Notes: generated from the letters alone by a model not told the origin. Shown: positions 26,687 to 36,532, counted from the first letter of the stretch. The stretch is DNA of 64,000 nucleotides from JBKPNJ01 sp963695705 (GCA_963695705.1 CAVOHB010000004.1:62001-126000), one strand, 5' to 3'. Numbers and translations: made by a program.

Positions 26687-27625
26687 GTGAGCACTGCAAC
26701 CACCACCTCCACACCGACTCGGCCGGACCGCCCGGCCAACCGCAAGGCGCACATCGATGCCCACCAGGCTCGCGCCGGGATGATGTTCGTCGCACCGTTC
26801 CTGGTCGTGTTCGTGACCATGCTGGTCGTGCCACTCTGCTACGCGGCCTACACCAGTCTCTTTCGGGAACAGCTGATCGGCGGGACATCATTCGTCGGGC
26901 TGGACAACTACACGAGAGCCTTCCACGATGACGCGCTGATCGAGGGGGTTCTGCGCGTAGCGGCGTTCTTCTGCGTGCAGGTTCCGATCATGCTCAGCTT
27001 GGCGTTGCTCGCCGCACTCGCCATCGACAGCGGCCTGCTGCGGTTCTCAAAGGTGGTCCGGCTGGGCATCTTCCTGCCCTACGCGGTCCCCAGCGTCGTC
27101 GCGACGCTCATGTGGGGCTACCTGTACGGCAGGGACTTCGGGCCTTTCGCACAACTGGCCGACAAAGTGGGTCTCTCAAAGCCGGACTTCCTGAGTGACC
27201 AGTGGATGCTCTGGTCGATCGGCAACATCGTCAGCTGGGAGTTCATCGGCTACAACATGATCATCCTCTACGCGGCCCTGCGGTCGATCCCGGAAGACCT
27301 GTACGAGGCCGCGGCGGTCGACGGCGCAGGCGCGGTCCGGACGGCGTGGAGCATCAAGATCCCCGCCATCCGACCGGCCATCCTGCTGACCGTGATCTTC
27401 TCCGTCATCGGCGCCTTCCAGCTGTTCACCGAACCTAAGCTCCTGAGTCCACTCGCGCCGAGTGTCATCGACACGTCGTACACCCCGAATCTCTACGCCT
27501 ACTCCCTGACGTTCACCAGTCAGGAGCCGAACTACGCAGCCGCGGTGTCGTTCCTGCTCGGACTCGTCATCGTCGTCGTCTCCTCCGCGGTCCTGTTCAT
27601 CACGAGCAGAAGGAGCCAGTCGTGA
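26687..27625 (+). CDS. ABC transporter permease (MalF-like)
   Basis: A 312-aa membrane protein with six hydrophobic segments and the cytoplasmic EAA loop (YEAAAVDGAGAVRTAWSIKIPAI) that docks to the ATPase. It begins with a short charged N-tail followed by a TM starting AGMMFVAPFLVVFVTML. It is a carbohydrate-uptake type permease. GTG start. Its stop overlaps the start of the next permease by 4 bases (GTGA). Confidence 0.92.
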   Translation: MSTATTTSTPTRPDRPANRKAHIDAHQARAGMMFVAPFLVVFVTMLVVPLCYAAYTSLFREQLIGGTSFVGLDNYTRAFHDDALIEGVLRVAAFFCVQVPIMLSLALLAALAIDSGLLRFSKVVRLGIFLPYAVPSVVATLMWGYLYGRDFGPFAQLADKVGLSKPDFLSDQWMLWSIGNIVSWEFIGYNMIILYAALRSIPEDLYEAAAVDGAGAVRTAWSIKIPAIRPAILLTVIFSVIGAFQLFTEPKLLSPLAPSVIDTSYTPNLYAYSLTFTSQEPNYAAAVSFLLGLVIVVVSSAVLFITSRRSQS

Positions 27626-28545
27626 CAACTTCAACGCGGGCCCAAGCGAGGGAATCCACCGCAAGCGGTTCGTCCGATCGGCATGTGAAGCCGATGGCCG
27701 AGCGCCGCAGCAACCTGCTGACTCTGGCCATGCTCGCGTTCCTGGTGTACTTCCTGCTGCCGCTGTTCTGGCTGGTGGTCGCGTCGACGAAGACCACCGG
27801 GGACTTGTTCTCCAGCTTCGGGCTGTGGTTCACCAGTGACTTCTCACTCTTCTCGAACATCAAGGACACGCTCACCTTCGACGACGCCATCTACACGCGC
27901 TGGCTTCTGAACACCTTGTTCTACTCGGTGGTGAGCGCCGGAGGAGCATCGCTCCTGGCGGCCATGGGCGGGTACGGCTTCGCGAAGTTCCGGTTCCGCG
28001 GGAAAGGGGTCGGCTTCGCGCTGGTGCTCGGCTCGATCATGGTGCCGACGACGGCTCTGGCCATCCCCACCTACCTGCTGTTCGCCAAGGTGGGGCTGGT
28101 CAACACTCCCTGGGCCATCATCCTGCCCTCACTGGTCAGTCCGTTCGGGCTGTACCTCATGCGCGTATACGCCGAGGACGCGGTTCCCTACAGCATCATC
28201 GAGGCGGCCCGCATCGACGGCGTCAGCGAGTTCGGCATCTTCTTCAAGATCGCGTTCCGCATGCTCGCGCCCGGCTTCGTCACCGTCCTGCTCTTCACCC
28301 TGGTTGCCACGTGGAACAATTACTTCCTCCCGCTCATCATGCTCAACGACCCGAAGCTCTACCCGGTCACGGTGGGTCTGGCCAACTGGTCCTCGCAGGC
28401 GGTGGGGGGCAGCGGTTCCAACGCTGAGCTGCTCGCTTTCGTCGTCACCGGCTCGCTGCTCTCCATCATCCCCCTCATCGCAGCGTTCCTCATGCTCCAG
28501 CGCTTCTGGCAGTCGGGTCTGACCGCCGGAGGTGTCAAGGGGTAG
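27622..28545 (+). CDS. ABC transporter permease (MalG-like)
   Basis: A 307-aa membrane protein with about six TMs, the conserved GSIMVPTTALAIPTYLLFAKVG segment and the EAA loop (IIEAARIDGVSEFGIFFKIAFRML). It pairs with the MalF-like protein. No ATP-binding subunit is encoded nearby. In actinobacteria a shared MsiK-type ATPase usually serves such importers, so the same is likely here. Its 3' end overlaps the end of the convergent GH42 gene by 11 bases. Confidence 0.92.
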   Translation: MTTSTRAQARESTASGSSDRHVKPMAERRSNLLTLAMLAFLVYFLLPLFWLVVASTKTTGDLFSSFGLWFTSDFSLFSNIKDTLTFDDAIYTRWLLNTLFYSVVSAGGASLLAAMGGYGFAKFRFRGKGVGFALVLGSIMVPTTALAIPTYLLFAKVGLVNTPWAIILPSLVSPFGLYLMRVYAEDAVPYSIIEAARIDGVSEFGIFFKIAFRMLAPGFVTVLLFTLVATWNNYFLPLIMLNDPKLYPVTVGLANWSSQAVGGSGSNAELLAFVVTGSLLSIIPLIAAFLMLQRFWQSGLTAGGVKG

Positions 28546-30586
28546 CCGAGTCTGCTCGGATGACGGCGACCCCACCTCCGGGCACCGGGACAGTGCCGAC
28601 GTGATGGGTTCCCGTCAGCAGATCAAAGCCCGCCAAGGGCACTTCGTGCCGCTGATCGGAGTGATTGAAGACGAAGAAGTAACTCTGGTCACCACTGTCG
28701 CGTCGAACCACGTCGATGAGATTGCTGGCACCCGGCAGTCTGGGGGCACCGGCCTCGGTTCCGATCTCGTCGACGAGCTCTTCGCGCGTGTGCTCATCCA
28801 GCGACGTGCACACGTACCAGGCGGAGCCGGAGCCACGCTCGACGCGCGTCACGGCGGAATAGCCGGCTGACGGCCCGTCGACGAATATCGCGATGGAAGA
28901 CGCGTCGGTCAGCTGGACGGGCTCGGTCCACACGCGACCACGCGCTGGATGCTCGAACGGCCCATGGGCTGGGGAGCCACTGATGGTGACCTCGTGCCCG
29001 TCGAGCAGGGGCCGAAACTCCTCAACTCGGATGCCGAGCAGCTCACGAAAGGCACCGGGGTATCCGCCGAGGTGGACGTGATTGTCGATGTCGGCGATTC
29101 CCGAGAAGTATGTCACCACCAGCTGGCCGCCGGACTCCGCGAAGGTCCTCAGCCGCGCAGCCAGTGTCTCGTCGGCGATGTAGAGAGTCGGCACGATCAC
29201 AATCCCATAGTCGGTGAGGCTCGTCGACGTGGGCACGACGTCGACACCGATGCCGACAGCCCGCAGGCTGCGGTGCCACGACCGCGCTTCCTCTGCGTAG
29301 GACACCAGGTCGCTCGGATTCCCATCGAGCGCGGTGGCCCACCAGCTCTCCCAGTCGAAGAGTACCGCTGCCTGCGAGCGCACGCGCGAGCCGACGATCT
29401 CTGCCAAGCGTTCGAGGTCGGCACCGAGATCCACGACGCGCCGGAAGATCTCGCTGTCGCTTCCCGCGTGCGGCACCATGGCGGAATGAAACCGTTCGGC
29501 GCCTGAGCGGCTCTGGCGCCACTGGAAGAAGCAGACCGCATCGGCGCCTCGAGCCACGTGGGCGAGGCTGTCTTGGCGCATGAGCGCGGATGTCTTCGCA
29601 AGGTTCACCGGTTGCCAGTTGACCGCCGATGTCGAGTGCTCCATGAGAACCCACGGGTCTCCCGCAGCCAGTCCCCGGGTCAGATCCGCGCAGAACGCGA
29701 GCTCCCCCCTTGCGTCCGGGTCCTTCTCCCACACGTAGTGGTCGTTCGAGACCACATCGACGTCATCCACCCACGTTGCGTAGTTCATGTCCTTCGTGTG
29801 CGACATCACCATGAAGTTCGTCGTGACCGGCACCTCGGGTGTCACCCGATGGAGGATCTCTCGCTCGGCGCGCAGCTGTGTGCGCAGCTGGTCGGATGAG
29901 AACCGTGCGAAGTCCAGCTGTTGGGTGGGGTTGACGGACGCGGTCGACCTCGCCGGCACTCGGATCTCAGACCAGTCGCCGTACCTCTGGCTCCAGAAAT
30001 CCGTCGCCCACGCGTCGTTGAGAGCGTCGAGGTCGGCATAACGGGCCTGCAGCCAGTCCCGGAAGCGATCCGCGGCCTCCGCCGAGTAGCACCGCGCGTT
30101 GTGACAGCCGATCTCGTTGGAGATGTGCCACATCGATAGTGCCGGATGGTTCGCGTATCTGTGTGCCAGCCTCTCGACCAGGCGCAGCGAATGGCGACGG
30201 TACTCCGATGAGCTGTGGCTCCAGGTCTGCCTGCTTCCGTGGACAAGCCGCACCCCGTCGGCGGTTACCGGCGCGACCTCCGGGTGCACATGAGTCAACC
30301 AGGGGGGTGCCAACGCGGTCGCCGTCGCAAGGTCGACCGCGACACCGTGACCGTGCAGGATGTCGAGGACGTCGTCCAGCCAACTGAAGTCCCAAACGTC
30401 TGGGTGCGGTTGAATCCGCGACCACGCGAAGACGCCTACGGTGACGAAGTTCACCCTGGCCTGTTGCATGAGGCGCGCATCCTCGAGCCAGACCGAGGAC
30501 TCCCATTGCTCAGGGTTGTAGTCGCCGCCGTAGGCAATGCGGCCCTCAACGTGGTCGGTCCCCTCGGGCCACCGGATCCACCGCAC
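28535..30586 (-). CDS. GH42 beta-galactosidase
   Basis: A 683-aa intact GH42. It has the N-terminal GGDYNPEQW signature, acid/base Glu158 in WHISNEIGCH and nucleophile Glu316 in WVLMEHSTSAVNWQ, then a trimerisation/Rossmann-like domain (VPTLYIADETLAARLRTFAESGGQLVV) and a small beta C-domain. There is no signal peptide; it is cytosolic. It is related to but distinct from the frameshifted GH42 at 23 kb. Start GTG at 30586. It likely hydrolyses beta-galactosides brought in by the ABC importer. Confidence 0.92.
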   Translation of the reverse strand: MRWIRWPEGTDHVEGRIAYGGDYNPEQWESSVWLEDARLMQQARVNFVTVGVFAWSRIQPHPDVWDFSWLDDVLDILHGHGVAVDLATATALAPPWLTHVHPEVAPVTADGVRLVHGSRQTWSHSSSEYRRHSLRLVERLAHRYANHPALSMWHISNEIGCHNARCYSAEAADRFRDWLQARYADLDALNDAWATDFWSQRYGDWSEIRVPARSTASVNPTQQLDFARFSSDQLRTQLRAEREILHRVTPEVPVTTNFMVMSHTKDMNYATWVDDVDVVSNDHYVWEKDPDARGELAFCADLTRGLAAGDPWVLMEHSTSAVNWQPVNLAKTSALMRQDSLAHVARGADAVCFFQWRQSRSGAERFHSAMVPHAGSDSEIFRRVVDLGADLERLAEIVGSRVRSQAAVLFDWESWWATALDGNPSDLVSYAEEARSWHRSLRAVGIGVDVVPTSTSLTDYGIVIVPTLYIADETLAARLRTFAESGGQLVVTYFSGIADIDNHVHLGGYPGAFRELLGIRVEEFRPLLDGHEVTISGSPAHGPFEHPARGRVWTEPVQLTDASSIAIFVDGPSAGYSAVTRVERGSGSAWYVCTSLDEHTREELVDEIGTEAGAPRLPGASNLIDVVRRDSGDQSYFFVFNHSDQRHEVPLAGFDLLTGTHHVGTVPVPGGGVAVIRADSATP

Positions 30587-30773
30587 GGCTCACCCCTATC
30601 GTCGGACGGTCTGACCTGGTTGCATCGTGAGCGACGCATGCCAAGCTCGCAAGCGTGTGGACCCAGCCAAACCTATCGCTCACTGCGCATGCCGCATCGT
30701 CCTGGGTTTCGTGGGACACCCCGTGCGGACGGGTCGGTGTCGTGCCGGTGAACGTAGCCCAGCCGGCGGCGCA

Positions 30774-31826
30774 TCATTCGACGTCGGCCAGCAGGCGCCG
30801 AGTGATCTCACTGCGTGGCGCCCAGGCGCCGTCCTGTGTTGACGACACGATCGCGAGGTCGACCCCCAGTGCGGGAAAATGCTCGATGATCGCACTGGCG
30901 CCGGTGTTCATGCCGTCCTTGTAGTAGCTGCGAATCACACCGTCGACCAGGATGAAGACCAGACCGAAACCGTAGTCGAAGGTTTCCTTGTCGGTCGTGT
31001 GGTGCCGCACCTGAGGAGCGAGGAACGCTTCGGTGAGGTCCGCCGGCAGGAGCAGGCGGGAGCGAACGGCCTGCATGAACCGCACCAGGTCGGCTGCCGT
31101 GCAGTGCGCACCACCGTCGGGTGACCCGATCGGCGGATAGCTGTAGATGTTGCGCCTCCACCCCGACTCGCGTCGTTCCCAGCCCTCGGCCACGTCGGGC
31201 TCAGCGTCGCGCATGTCGAAGAACCCTGACCGGGTCATGTCGGCCGGGTCGAAGACGTGCGCGCGGACATATTCGCGGTACCTCTCGCCGGTCACCCTCT
31301 CCAGCGCCAGCCCGGCGAGCACGTAGCCGCAGTTGCAGTAACGGCACCCGGTGCCCGGCTCGAACACCGGAGGCTTGTACGCGAACTGCGGAAGGTGGTC
31401 GACGGTGTCGGTCACCGAATAGTTCGGACGATCCCGCCACACCTCCTCATACGACTCACCCGCCTCCTCGTCGGCGTCGTCGGCGATCCCGGACGTGTGG
31501 GTAAGGAGTTGGCGCAGCGTCACCCGGTCGGAGATCGTCGTACCCGACAGGTCCACGTACTCCATGATCGACGCGTCGAGATGCAGTGCCCCCGCCGCCA
31601 CCTGCTGCAGGACCGCGACCGACGTGAACAGCTTGGTCACCGAGGCGACGTCGAAGCGCATATCCTCGGCCACCGGCATGGGCCAGCGTCGACTGGCCGG
31701 GCCGTAGGCTCCGGCGAACAACACACTGGGCCCGGAGCAGATCCGGATCACGCCGGAGAAGTCGCGATCCGCCGCCTCCGCCGACATGAAGTCGTCGAGT
31801 GTCGCGAAGTCGGGTACCTTCCTCAC
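30774..31826 (-). CDS. Serine hydrolase (beta-lactamase fold, class C/EstB-like)
   Basis: A 350-aa beta-lactamase-related hydrolase. It carries the catalytic S62-x-x-K65 in VASVTKLFTSVAV, the YxN-like tyrosine motif in RYCNCGYVLAG and a C-terminal segment near KDGMNTGASAI in place of the KTG box. No signal peptide. Family members are esterases, D-amino-acid peptidases or transpeptidase relatives. The GTG start overlaps the stop of the upstream hydrolase relic by 4 bases (GTGA), so both were once one operon. Confidence 0.82.
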   Translation of the reverse strand: MRKVPDFATLDDFMSAEAADRDFSGVIRICSGPSVLFAGAYGPASRRWPMPVAEDMRFDVASVTKLFTSVAVLQQVAAGALHLDASIMEYVDLSGTTISDRVTLRQLLTHTSGIADDADEEAGESYEEVWRDRPNYSVTDTVDHLPQFAYKPPVFEPGTGCRYCNCGYVLAGLALERVTGERYREYVRAHVFDPADMTRSGFFDMRDAEPDVAEGWERRESGWRRNIYSYPPIGSPDGGAHCTAADLVRFMQAVRSRLLLPADLTEAFLAPQVRHHTTDKETFDYGFGLVFILVDGVIRSYYKDGMNTGASAIIEHFPALGVDLAIVSSTQDGAWAPRSEITRRLLADVE

Positions 31827-32348
31827 CGCGTCACCCCAGCAGGGCAGACGGCAACCGGCTCCGGCTGCGGTCCGTGCGTGAAGGTCAAGCCGCCACCAGG
31901 AAGACTCTCCACGCCTCCGGCACTCCCGTCATGCCGGGCCACCCGGCCGGTGACGAACTCCTCGACCTCGGTCAGGACGGCGTCGGTGTCACCCACGAAG
32001 TGCGGGTGAGCCCTGCCTGGGAGCTCCACGTACCTGGCCGCTGGAATGTGATCGGCCAGGTATCGTCCGTGCACGACAGCTGCGAACTGGTCGCCGGCGC
32101 GGTGCAGCACCAGTGTGGGCACTCGGAGCGTCGGTAGCAGAGCGCGGACATCGGCCGCGGACGGGGCGAGGAGAGGCAGCACGGCAGCGGTACCCCAGCC
32201 CGACTTCGCCATTTCGACGATCTGCTCGAACGACTCCGGCGGCATGCCGGCCGGGTAGTCCGGCGGACCCTCCCCAAGGGGCCTGATACGCGATATGCAC
32301 ACCCCGGTTGACGGCGTACCGGGTCTCCGGCGTCGACTCCGGGGACAT
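31823..32348 (-). pseudogene. Alpha/beta hydrolase (cyclase-associated type) with internal deletions
   Basis: The N-terminus (ETRYAVNRGVHIAYQ) is present in one frame from 32348. The rest is in another frame from about 32285: DYPAGMPPESFEQIVEMAKSGWGT, LLAPSAADVRALLPTLRVPT, LVLHRAGDQF, HIPAARYVELPGRAHPHFVGD. Against the family, about 120 residues with the nucleophile Ser elbow are missing at the frame switch, and a further roughly 50 between LLAPSAAD and VRALLP. The Asp and His region survives but the enzyme cannot work. Confidence 0.72.
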
Positions 32349-32466
32349 GCGGGTGATTGTGCCACCGCAGCATCCCGGGCGCAGCGGGCCTGGTCGCCGG
32401 TGCCCATGGAGCGGGATGTCTCAACGCTGGTGGTCACCGTGATGCTCCTCGTGTCGTCGCCGGACG

Positions 32467-33075
32467 TCAGTGGCCGATCCGATAGCGGACGTGCGTCGCG
32501 TGAGGTGAGTGGATGACCTCCACCGGTTCGAAACCGGGATCATCCACGCTGTCGAACAGACGCTCGCCACTGCCCAACAGAACGGGCGCGATGTCCAGTA
32601 CGAGCTCATCGATGGCACCCGCCGCGAACGCCTGCTGCACCGTCGAGGCCCCACCGGCGATGTCGACGTCCCGGTCTCCGGCGGCAGCCTTCGCCTGCTC
32701 GAGCGCCGCGTCGAAGCCTGCCGTGACGAAATGGAATGTCGTCCCCCCCGCCATCTCGATCGGCTCATGCGCGTGGTGGGTAAGGACGAATACCGGCGCG
32801 TGATAGGGCGGCTCGTCACCCCACCAGCCGCGCCAGTCTCCTTTCCACTCGCCCCTGATGGGGCCGAACATGTTGCGGCCCATGATGTAGGCGCCGCGCG
32901 CCTGGACCAGCTCGTCGCGCGGGCCGACGTCCGCCTCGTGGCCGGGCTCACCAGCGTGCCAGTGCCACTCATGGAGCCTTAGTCCGTCTACGCCGACCGG
33001 GTCGTCACGGCTCTGATCCGGTCCGGCGACGAAGCCGTCGAGCGAGATGGACATGTGACAGGTGATTCGAGTCAT
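32467..33075 (-). CDS. Dihydrofolate reductase family protein (RibD C-terminal-like)
   Basis: A 202-aa RibD_C/DHFR-fold protein: CHMSISLDGFVAGPDQS at the start, AYIMGRNMFGPIRGEW, WWGDEPPYHAPVFVLTHHAHE, the NADPH-site DVDIAGGASTVQQAFAAGAIDEL and DIAPVLLGSGERLFD. It resembles the protein at 2.7 kb over its whole length. The ATG at 33075 fits the usual family start; an ATG 18 bases upstream is also possible. It follows no obvious operon partner. Confidence 0.85.
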   Translation of the reverse strand: MTRITCHMSISLDGFVAGPDQSRDDPVGVDGLRLHEWHWHAGEPGHEADVGPRDELVQARGAYIMGRNMFGPIRGEWKGDWRGWWGDEPPYHAPVFVLTHHAHEPIEMAGGTTFHFVTAGFDAALEQAKAAAGDRDVDIAGGASTVQQAFAAGAIDELVLDIAPVLLGSGERLFDSVDDPGFEPVEVIHSPHATHVRYRIGH

Positions 33076-33195
33076 GCAGGGGTAGACCACCATTGCGGCG
33101 CAAAGTCATCGCCGACGACCCGCCGCCTGCCGATGGCACAGTTGCGTCGTGGACCACGGGCTGGTTGAAAGCTGGATTCGTTCGCACGTGGAACC

Positions 33196-33534
33196 GGTCG
33201 GGGGCTGTTGCTGCCGGACTGGGGGGATGCCTCGATCGCCCACCCCTTCGCGTCGCTCGTCGTCACGTTCCGCTTCCTCGAGGATAGGAACGGTCTGCCA
33301 CGTGGCGACCCGTGGTTCGCTCGCCTGCGAGACGCCTACCTCGAGCCTTGGGGTCAAGGTCTGGTCGGCACGTTCGAGCTCGCGATGCGGGTCGGTACCT
33401 TCGCGCACACCTTCGCGTGGACACGGCAGCGAGACGCGTTGCCCAACAGTGCACGCCCCGAGTTCGACACCGAGTACTCAATGATGCTGCGGCGTGCCGT
33501 GGCTCTGACGCGGGAAGTCAGTGACGGCACGTGA
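33196..33534 (+). pseudogene. C-terminal remnant of a phosphotransferase (APH fold)
   Basis: The frame reads LLLPDWGDASIAHPFASLVVTFRFLE, RDAYLEPWG and then a helical end, ending at 33534. This is the metal-binding Asp segment and C-lobe of an aminoglycoside-phosphotransferase-like enzyme. The N-lobe and the HxD catalytic loop that should precede it are absent, replaced by unrelated sequence. It is therefore a dead fragment. Confidence 0.6.
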
Positions 33535-33705
33535 AAGCCCGACTCGATTGCCGTGCTTTTCCCGCGGAGCGTTCCCTCATTGCCCAGAATGCTTGCTAGG
33601 CGAGCGTCCGGGGGTCCGCGTCCCGGGACGCCACCCTGTGCGTCCTCGCTCTTTGAGTTCCCCCACTCGGAGCGAGGGCGCGCACCTCGGCGGACCCCTT
33701 GACCC

Positions 33706-36486
33706 TCAACGTACCGCCGGCTCGTCACGGGCAGTCAGGTCAGGATGAGTCTGGAGCTGGGTGCGGGAGTGGACGCCAAGCTTCGTGTAGACGTTTCCGA
33801 GGTGGTAGCCGACCGTCTTGACGCTGAGCACGAGCTCATCAGCGACCTGCTTGTTGGAGAGGCCGGTGCACACCAATCGGGCCACCACCCGTTCCTGGGG
33901 TGTGAGGATCGTCCCCCGATACTGCTCTTGCGCTCCCGGCGAACGGCCGCAGGCTAGCAACTCCCGATCGCAACGCAGTAGGAACGGCTGCGCCCCCAGA
34001 CGTAGGAAGCCGTCTCTGGCGGCCTGTAGGTGATCTGCGGCCGACCGTCGCTCGCCGCGCCGGCGCAGAAATCTCCCGAACGCAGCCTGCGCCATGGCAC
34101 GTTCGAGTGCATCTGCGGTGTGCTCTCCGAGGCGCAACGACTCCTCGAATGCCTCCCTGGCACGAGCGCGCTCACGTCGGGCTGTCGCGAGCTCACCGCG
34201 TACCCGAGCCAGGGCCGCCAGCCTTGACCGCCGGCCACGGTCGCGCGCAACCGTCTCCAGGCCGGCAAGTTCGGCCGTCGCCTCGTCCAGACGACCTACC
34301 TCGACGAGCGCCGCGGCATAGTGGACCGGCCAGGAGAGGATGCCCGGCTCGTGAGCAGCACCCTTCGTGCTGCTGGCCAGCCGAGCAGCGTCCGCGATGA
34401 CCTGTTGCGGGTCGGCGCGGCACATCGCGAGATGAACGGCAGCGTTGTCCGCGCATGCGGCGGTTGCGGGGTGCGCGAGCAAGGTCGCTGCCATCCGGGC
34501 CGCCGTCAGATGCTGCTGAGCGGCTTGCGATTCGCCCCGCCCCGCCAGTACGAGGACGGCGATGCTGTCGAGGTAGCCCTGCAGCCAGTACTGCTCAGTA
34601 TCACGCGCCAGCGAGAGTGCCTGCTCGACCAGCGCCAGCGAGTCGTCCCAGTCGCCCAGCCGAAAGTAGGTCTCGGACAGGGCGCCGAGTGCCGTCAGTC
34701 GCGAGGGGGAGAGCCGGCGATGAGCTATCGAACTGCACACGAGGAGGTCTGCGCGTGCTCCTCCCAGGTCGTCGGTGATCAGGCGCAGGATGCCGCGGGC
34801 GCGTAGCTCCGGGTTGCGTTCCGGCGCGACCCGTGTGGGCTCGGGATCCACGTCGCCCAACAGCGCCAACCCCTCGTCGTGCCTTCCTGACATCGCCAGG
34901 CCGAGGGCGGCGGCGGCGCGAGTCGAGCTCGCCTGGTCGGGGGCCAGCCGACCACTGCTGAGGGCTTGTCGCGCCCACGCCGCAGCGGTGCTGCCCTCGT
35001 CGCGCAGGATGAACAGCAGTGCCAAGGTGGCCGCCAGGTCGTCGCGTGTGAGAGCGTCCAGGCTGTCGCCCTGCTCCCAGGCCAGTGTTCCCAACCGTTC
35101 AGCCTCGTCGAGCCGTCCGGACATCCAAGCCATCCGCGCCTGGACGCTGAGCCGATGGGCATCGGCAGGCATCGCGGCGATCTGTTCGGAGAACGCCTGC
35201 GCCGCGGCGGTGTCACCGGAGATCAGGAGCAGCTCAACCGCGAGAAGCAGCCGGCGATCGGCCGCCACACCAGGCTTGCTCAGCCTGGCCGCGGAGAACA
35301 TCGCGTCAGCGGCGGCCGACAGCCGGCCGGCAGACTTGTGCGCCCCCGCCCTCTGCTCCACTCGGGCCGCCAGGACAGGATCCGTTCGCGACGTGGCCGC
35401 GACCAGATGAGAGAGCGCCGCGGGACCGCCCAACAGCTCGGCGGCGCGTGTGTGCAGCCGCGCCCGCGTCGCCGGACCCGAGTCCTCGTACACGGCGGCT
35501 CGGACCAGGGGATGGTCGAACTCCACGCGCCAGCCGTCCCTGAGCGGACGCAAATGAACGAGGCCGGCACGTTGCAGCTCCTCCAACGCCGGTCCGGGGT
35601 CCGCCACGTCCGCCACGTTCGCGACGTCCTCAAGAGACGCCCGATCACCAAGGACGGCCACGACGCGTGCGATCCCTTGGGCCACCGGCGATGTGGACGC
35701 CACCAACCGTTGGACCAAGAGCGCGAACGAGTATGGTGCCGGCAACGGTCCGCGCACCGCCTCCAGTGCGCCAAGGGGCAGCTCGGCCAAGAGGGCTCGC
35801 AGGTGTACAGGACTGCCCCCAGTGTGCTCGCGCAGCCGGGTCGCCAGCCCCTGTGATGGCTGCCCATGGCCCAGCGCCACTGAGAGCTCGATCACCTCGG
35901 CGTCGGTCAATCCGGAAAGACTGAGCCGCGTTCCGCGCTCCCGGACCAACCGGACCAGACCAGAAGGCAGCCGCGCGAGGCCGTCCGGGCGAACGGTCAA
36001 AACGACCACCAGGCCGTCGGTTCGAAGTCGGCGCAGTGCGAAGGTGATCGCCCGCAAGGAGCCGAGGTCGGCCAGGTGGGTGTCATCCACGATCAGCACC
36101 GCCGGAGCCTCGTCCGGCCGGTCACCCAGAACGCGCACCAGGTCGGCACCCGCATCGAAGGGATCCCGCCAGGCGGATACAGGCTCACCGCGGATGAGTT
36201 GCCGGCATACGCCGAAGCTCAGATCGGTCTCGTCCTCGTCCCCGGTCACGATCAGCGGCGATACATTGCAAACCCGTTCGGCGAACGCCGAGACCAACGC
36301 GGTCTTTCCAATTCCGGCAGGCCCCTCAATCAGGACCGTCCGGGAGCCGTTCGACTGCGCGGCAACCGCGCAGCCTTCAAGCACGTCGAGCTCATGACTT
36401 CGCCCGACAAATGGAGAATCCCCGTGATCCTGCACCGCACAACCGCGCCGATATGGTGACAAGCCCGAACATCCAGACTTAACCAC
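33706..36486 (-). CDS. LuxR-family ATPase transcriptional regulator (LAL type)
   Basis: A 926-aa large regulator. The N-terminal AAA-like ATPase has Walker A EGPAGIGKT (to residue 62) and Walker B VLIVDDTHLADL. A long TPR-like helical region (about 350-830) follows, then a C-terminal LuxR HTH (LTPQERVVARLVCTGLSNKQ, VADELVLSVKTVGYHLGNVY, TKLGVHSRTQL). Such LAL regulators respond to an unknown ligand and often control antibiotic or catabolic genes. The start may be the ATG at 36486 or a GTG about 17 codons later. No target is evident next to it. Confidence 0.88.
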   Translation of the reverse strand: MVKSGCSGLSPYRRGCAVQDHGDSPFVGRSHELDVLEGCAVAAQSNGSRTVLIEGPAGIGKTALVSAFAERVCNVSPLIVTGDEDETDLSFGVCRQLIRGEPVSAWRDPFDAGADLVRVLGDRPDEAPAVLIVDDTHLADLGSLRAITFALRRLRTDGLVVVLTVRPDGLARLPSGLVRLVRERGTRLSLSGLTDAEVIELSVALGHGQPSQGLATRLREHTGGSPVHLRALLAELPLGALEAVRGPLPAPYSFALLVQRLVASTSPVAQGIARVVAVLGDRASLEDVANVADVADPGPALEELQRAGLVHLRPLRDGWRVEFDHPLVRAAVYEDSGPATRARLHTRAAELLGGPAALSHLVAATSRTDPVLAARVEQRAGAHKSAGRLSAAADAMFSAARLSKPGVAADRRLLLAVELLLISGDTAAAQAFSEQIAAMPADAHRLSVQARMAWMSGRLDEAERLGTLAWEQGDSLDALTRDDLAATLALLFILRDEGSTAAAWARQALSSGRLAPDQASSTRAAAALGLAMSGRHDEGLALLGDVDPEPTRVAPERNPELRARGILRLITDDLGGARADLLVCSSIAHRRLSPSRLTALGALSETYFRLGDWDDSLALVEQALSLARDTEQYWLQGYLDSIAVLVLAGRGESQAAQQHLTAARMAATLLAHPATAACADNAAVHLAMCRADPQQVIADAARLASSTKGAAHEPGILSWPVHYAAALVEVGRLDEATAELAGLETVARDRGRRSRLAALARVRGELATARRERARAREAFEESLRLGEHTADALERAMAQAAFGRFLRRRGERRSAADHLQAARDGFLRLGAQPFLLRCDRELLACGRSPGAQEQYRGTILTPQERVVARLVCTGLSNKQVADELVLSVKTVGYHLGNVYTKLGVHSRTQLQTHPDLTARDEPAVR

Positions 36487-36532
36487 AACGGGCGGATCGC
36501 GTACAGCGCTCGATTCAGCGAGCCGCGACCAG

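Noticed and set aside
25313..26764. 483-codon open frame antisense to the sugar-binding lipoprotein
   Set aside because: Shadow of the lipoprotein gene; no family features.
30640..30660. Near-palindrome upstream of the second GH42 as a LacI site
   Set aside because: Only partly symmetric and unlike the GTGAACGTTCAC site; not enough to call an operator.
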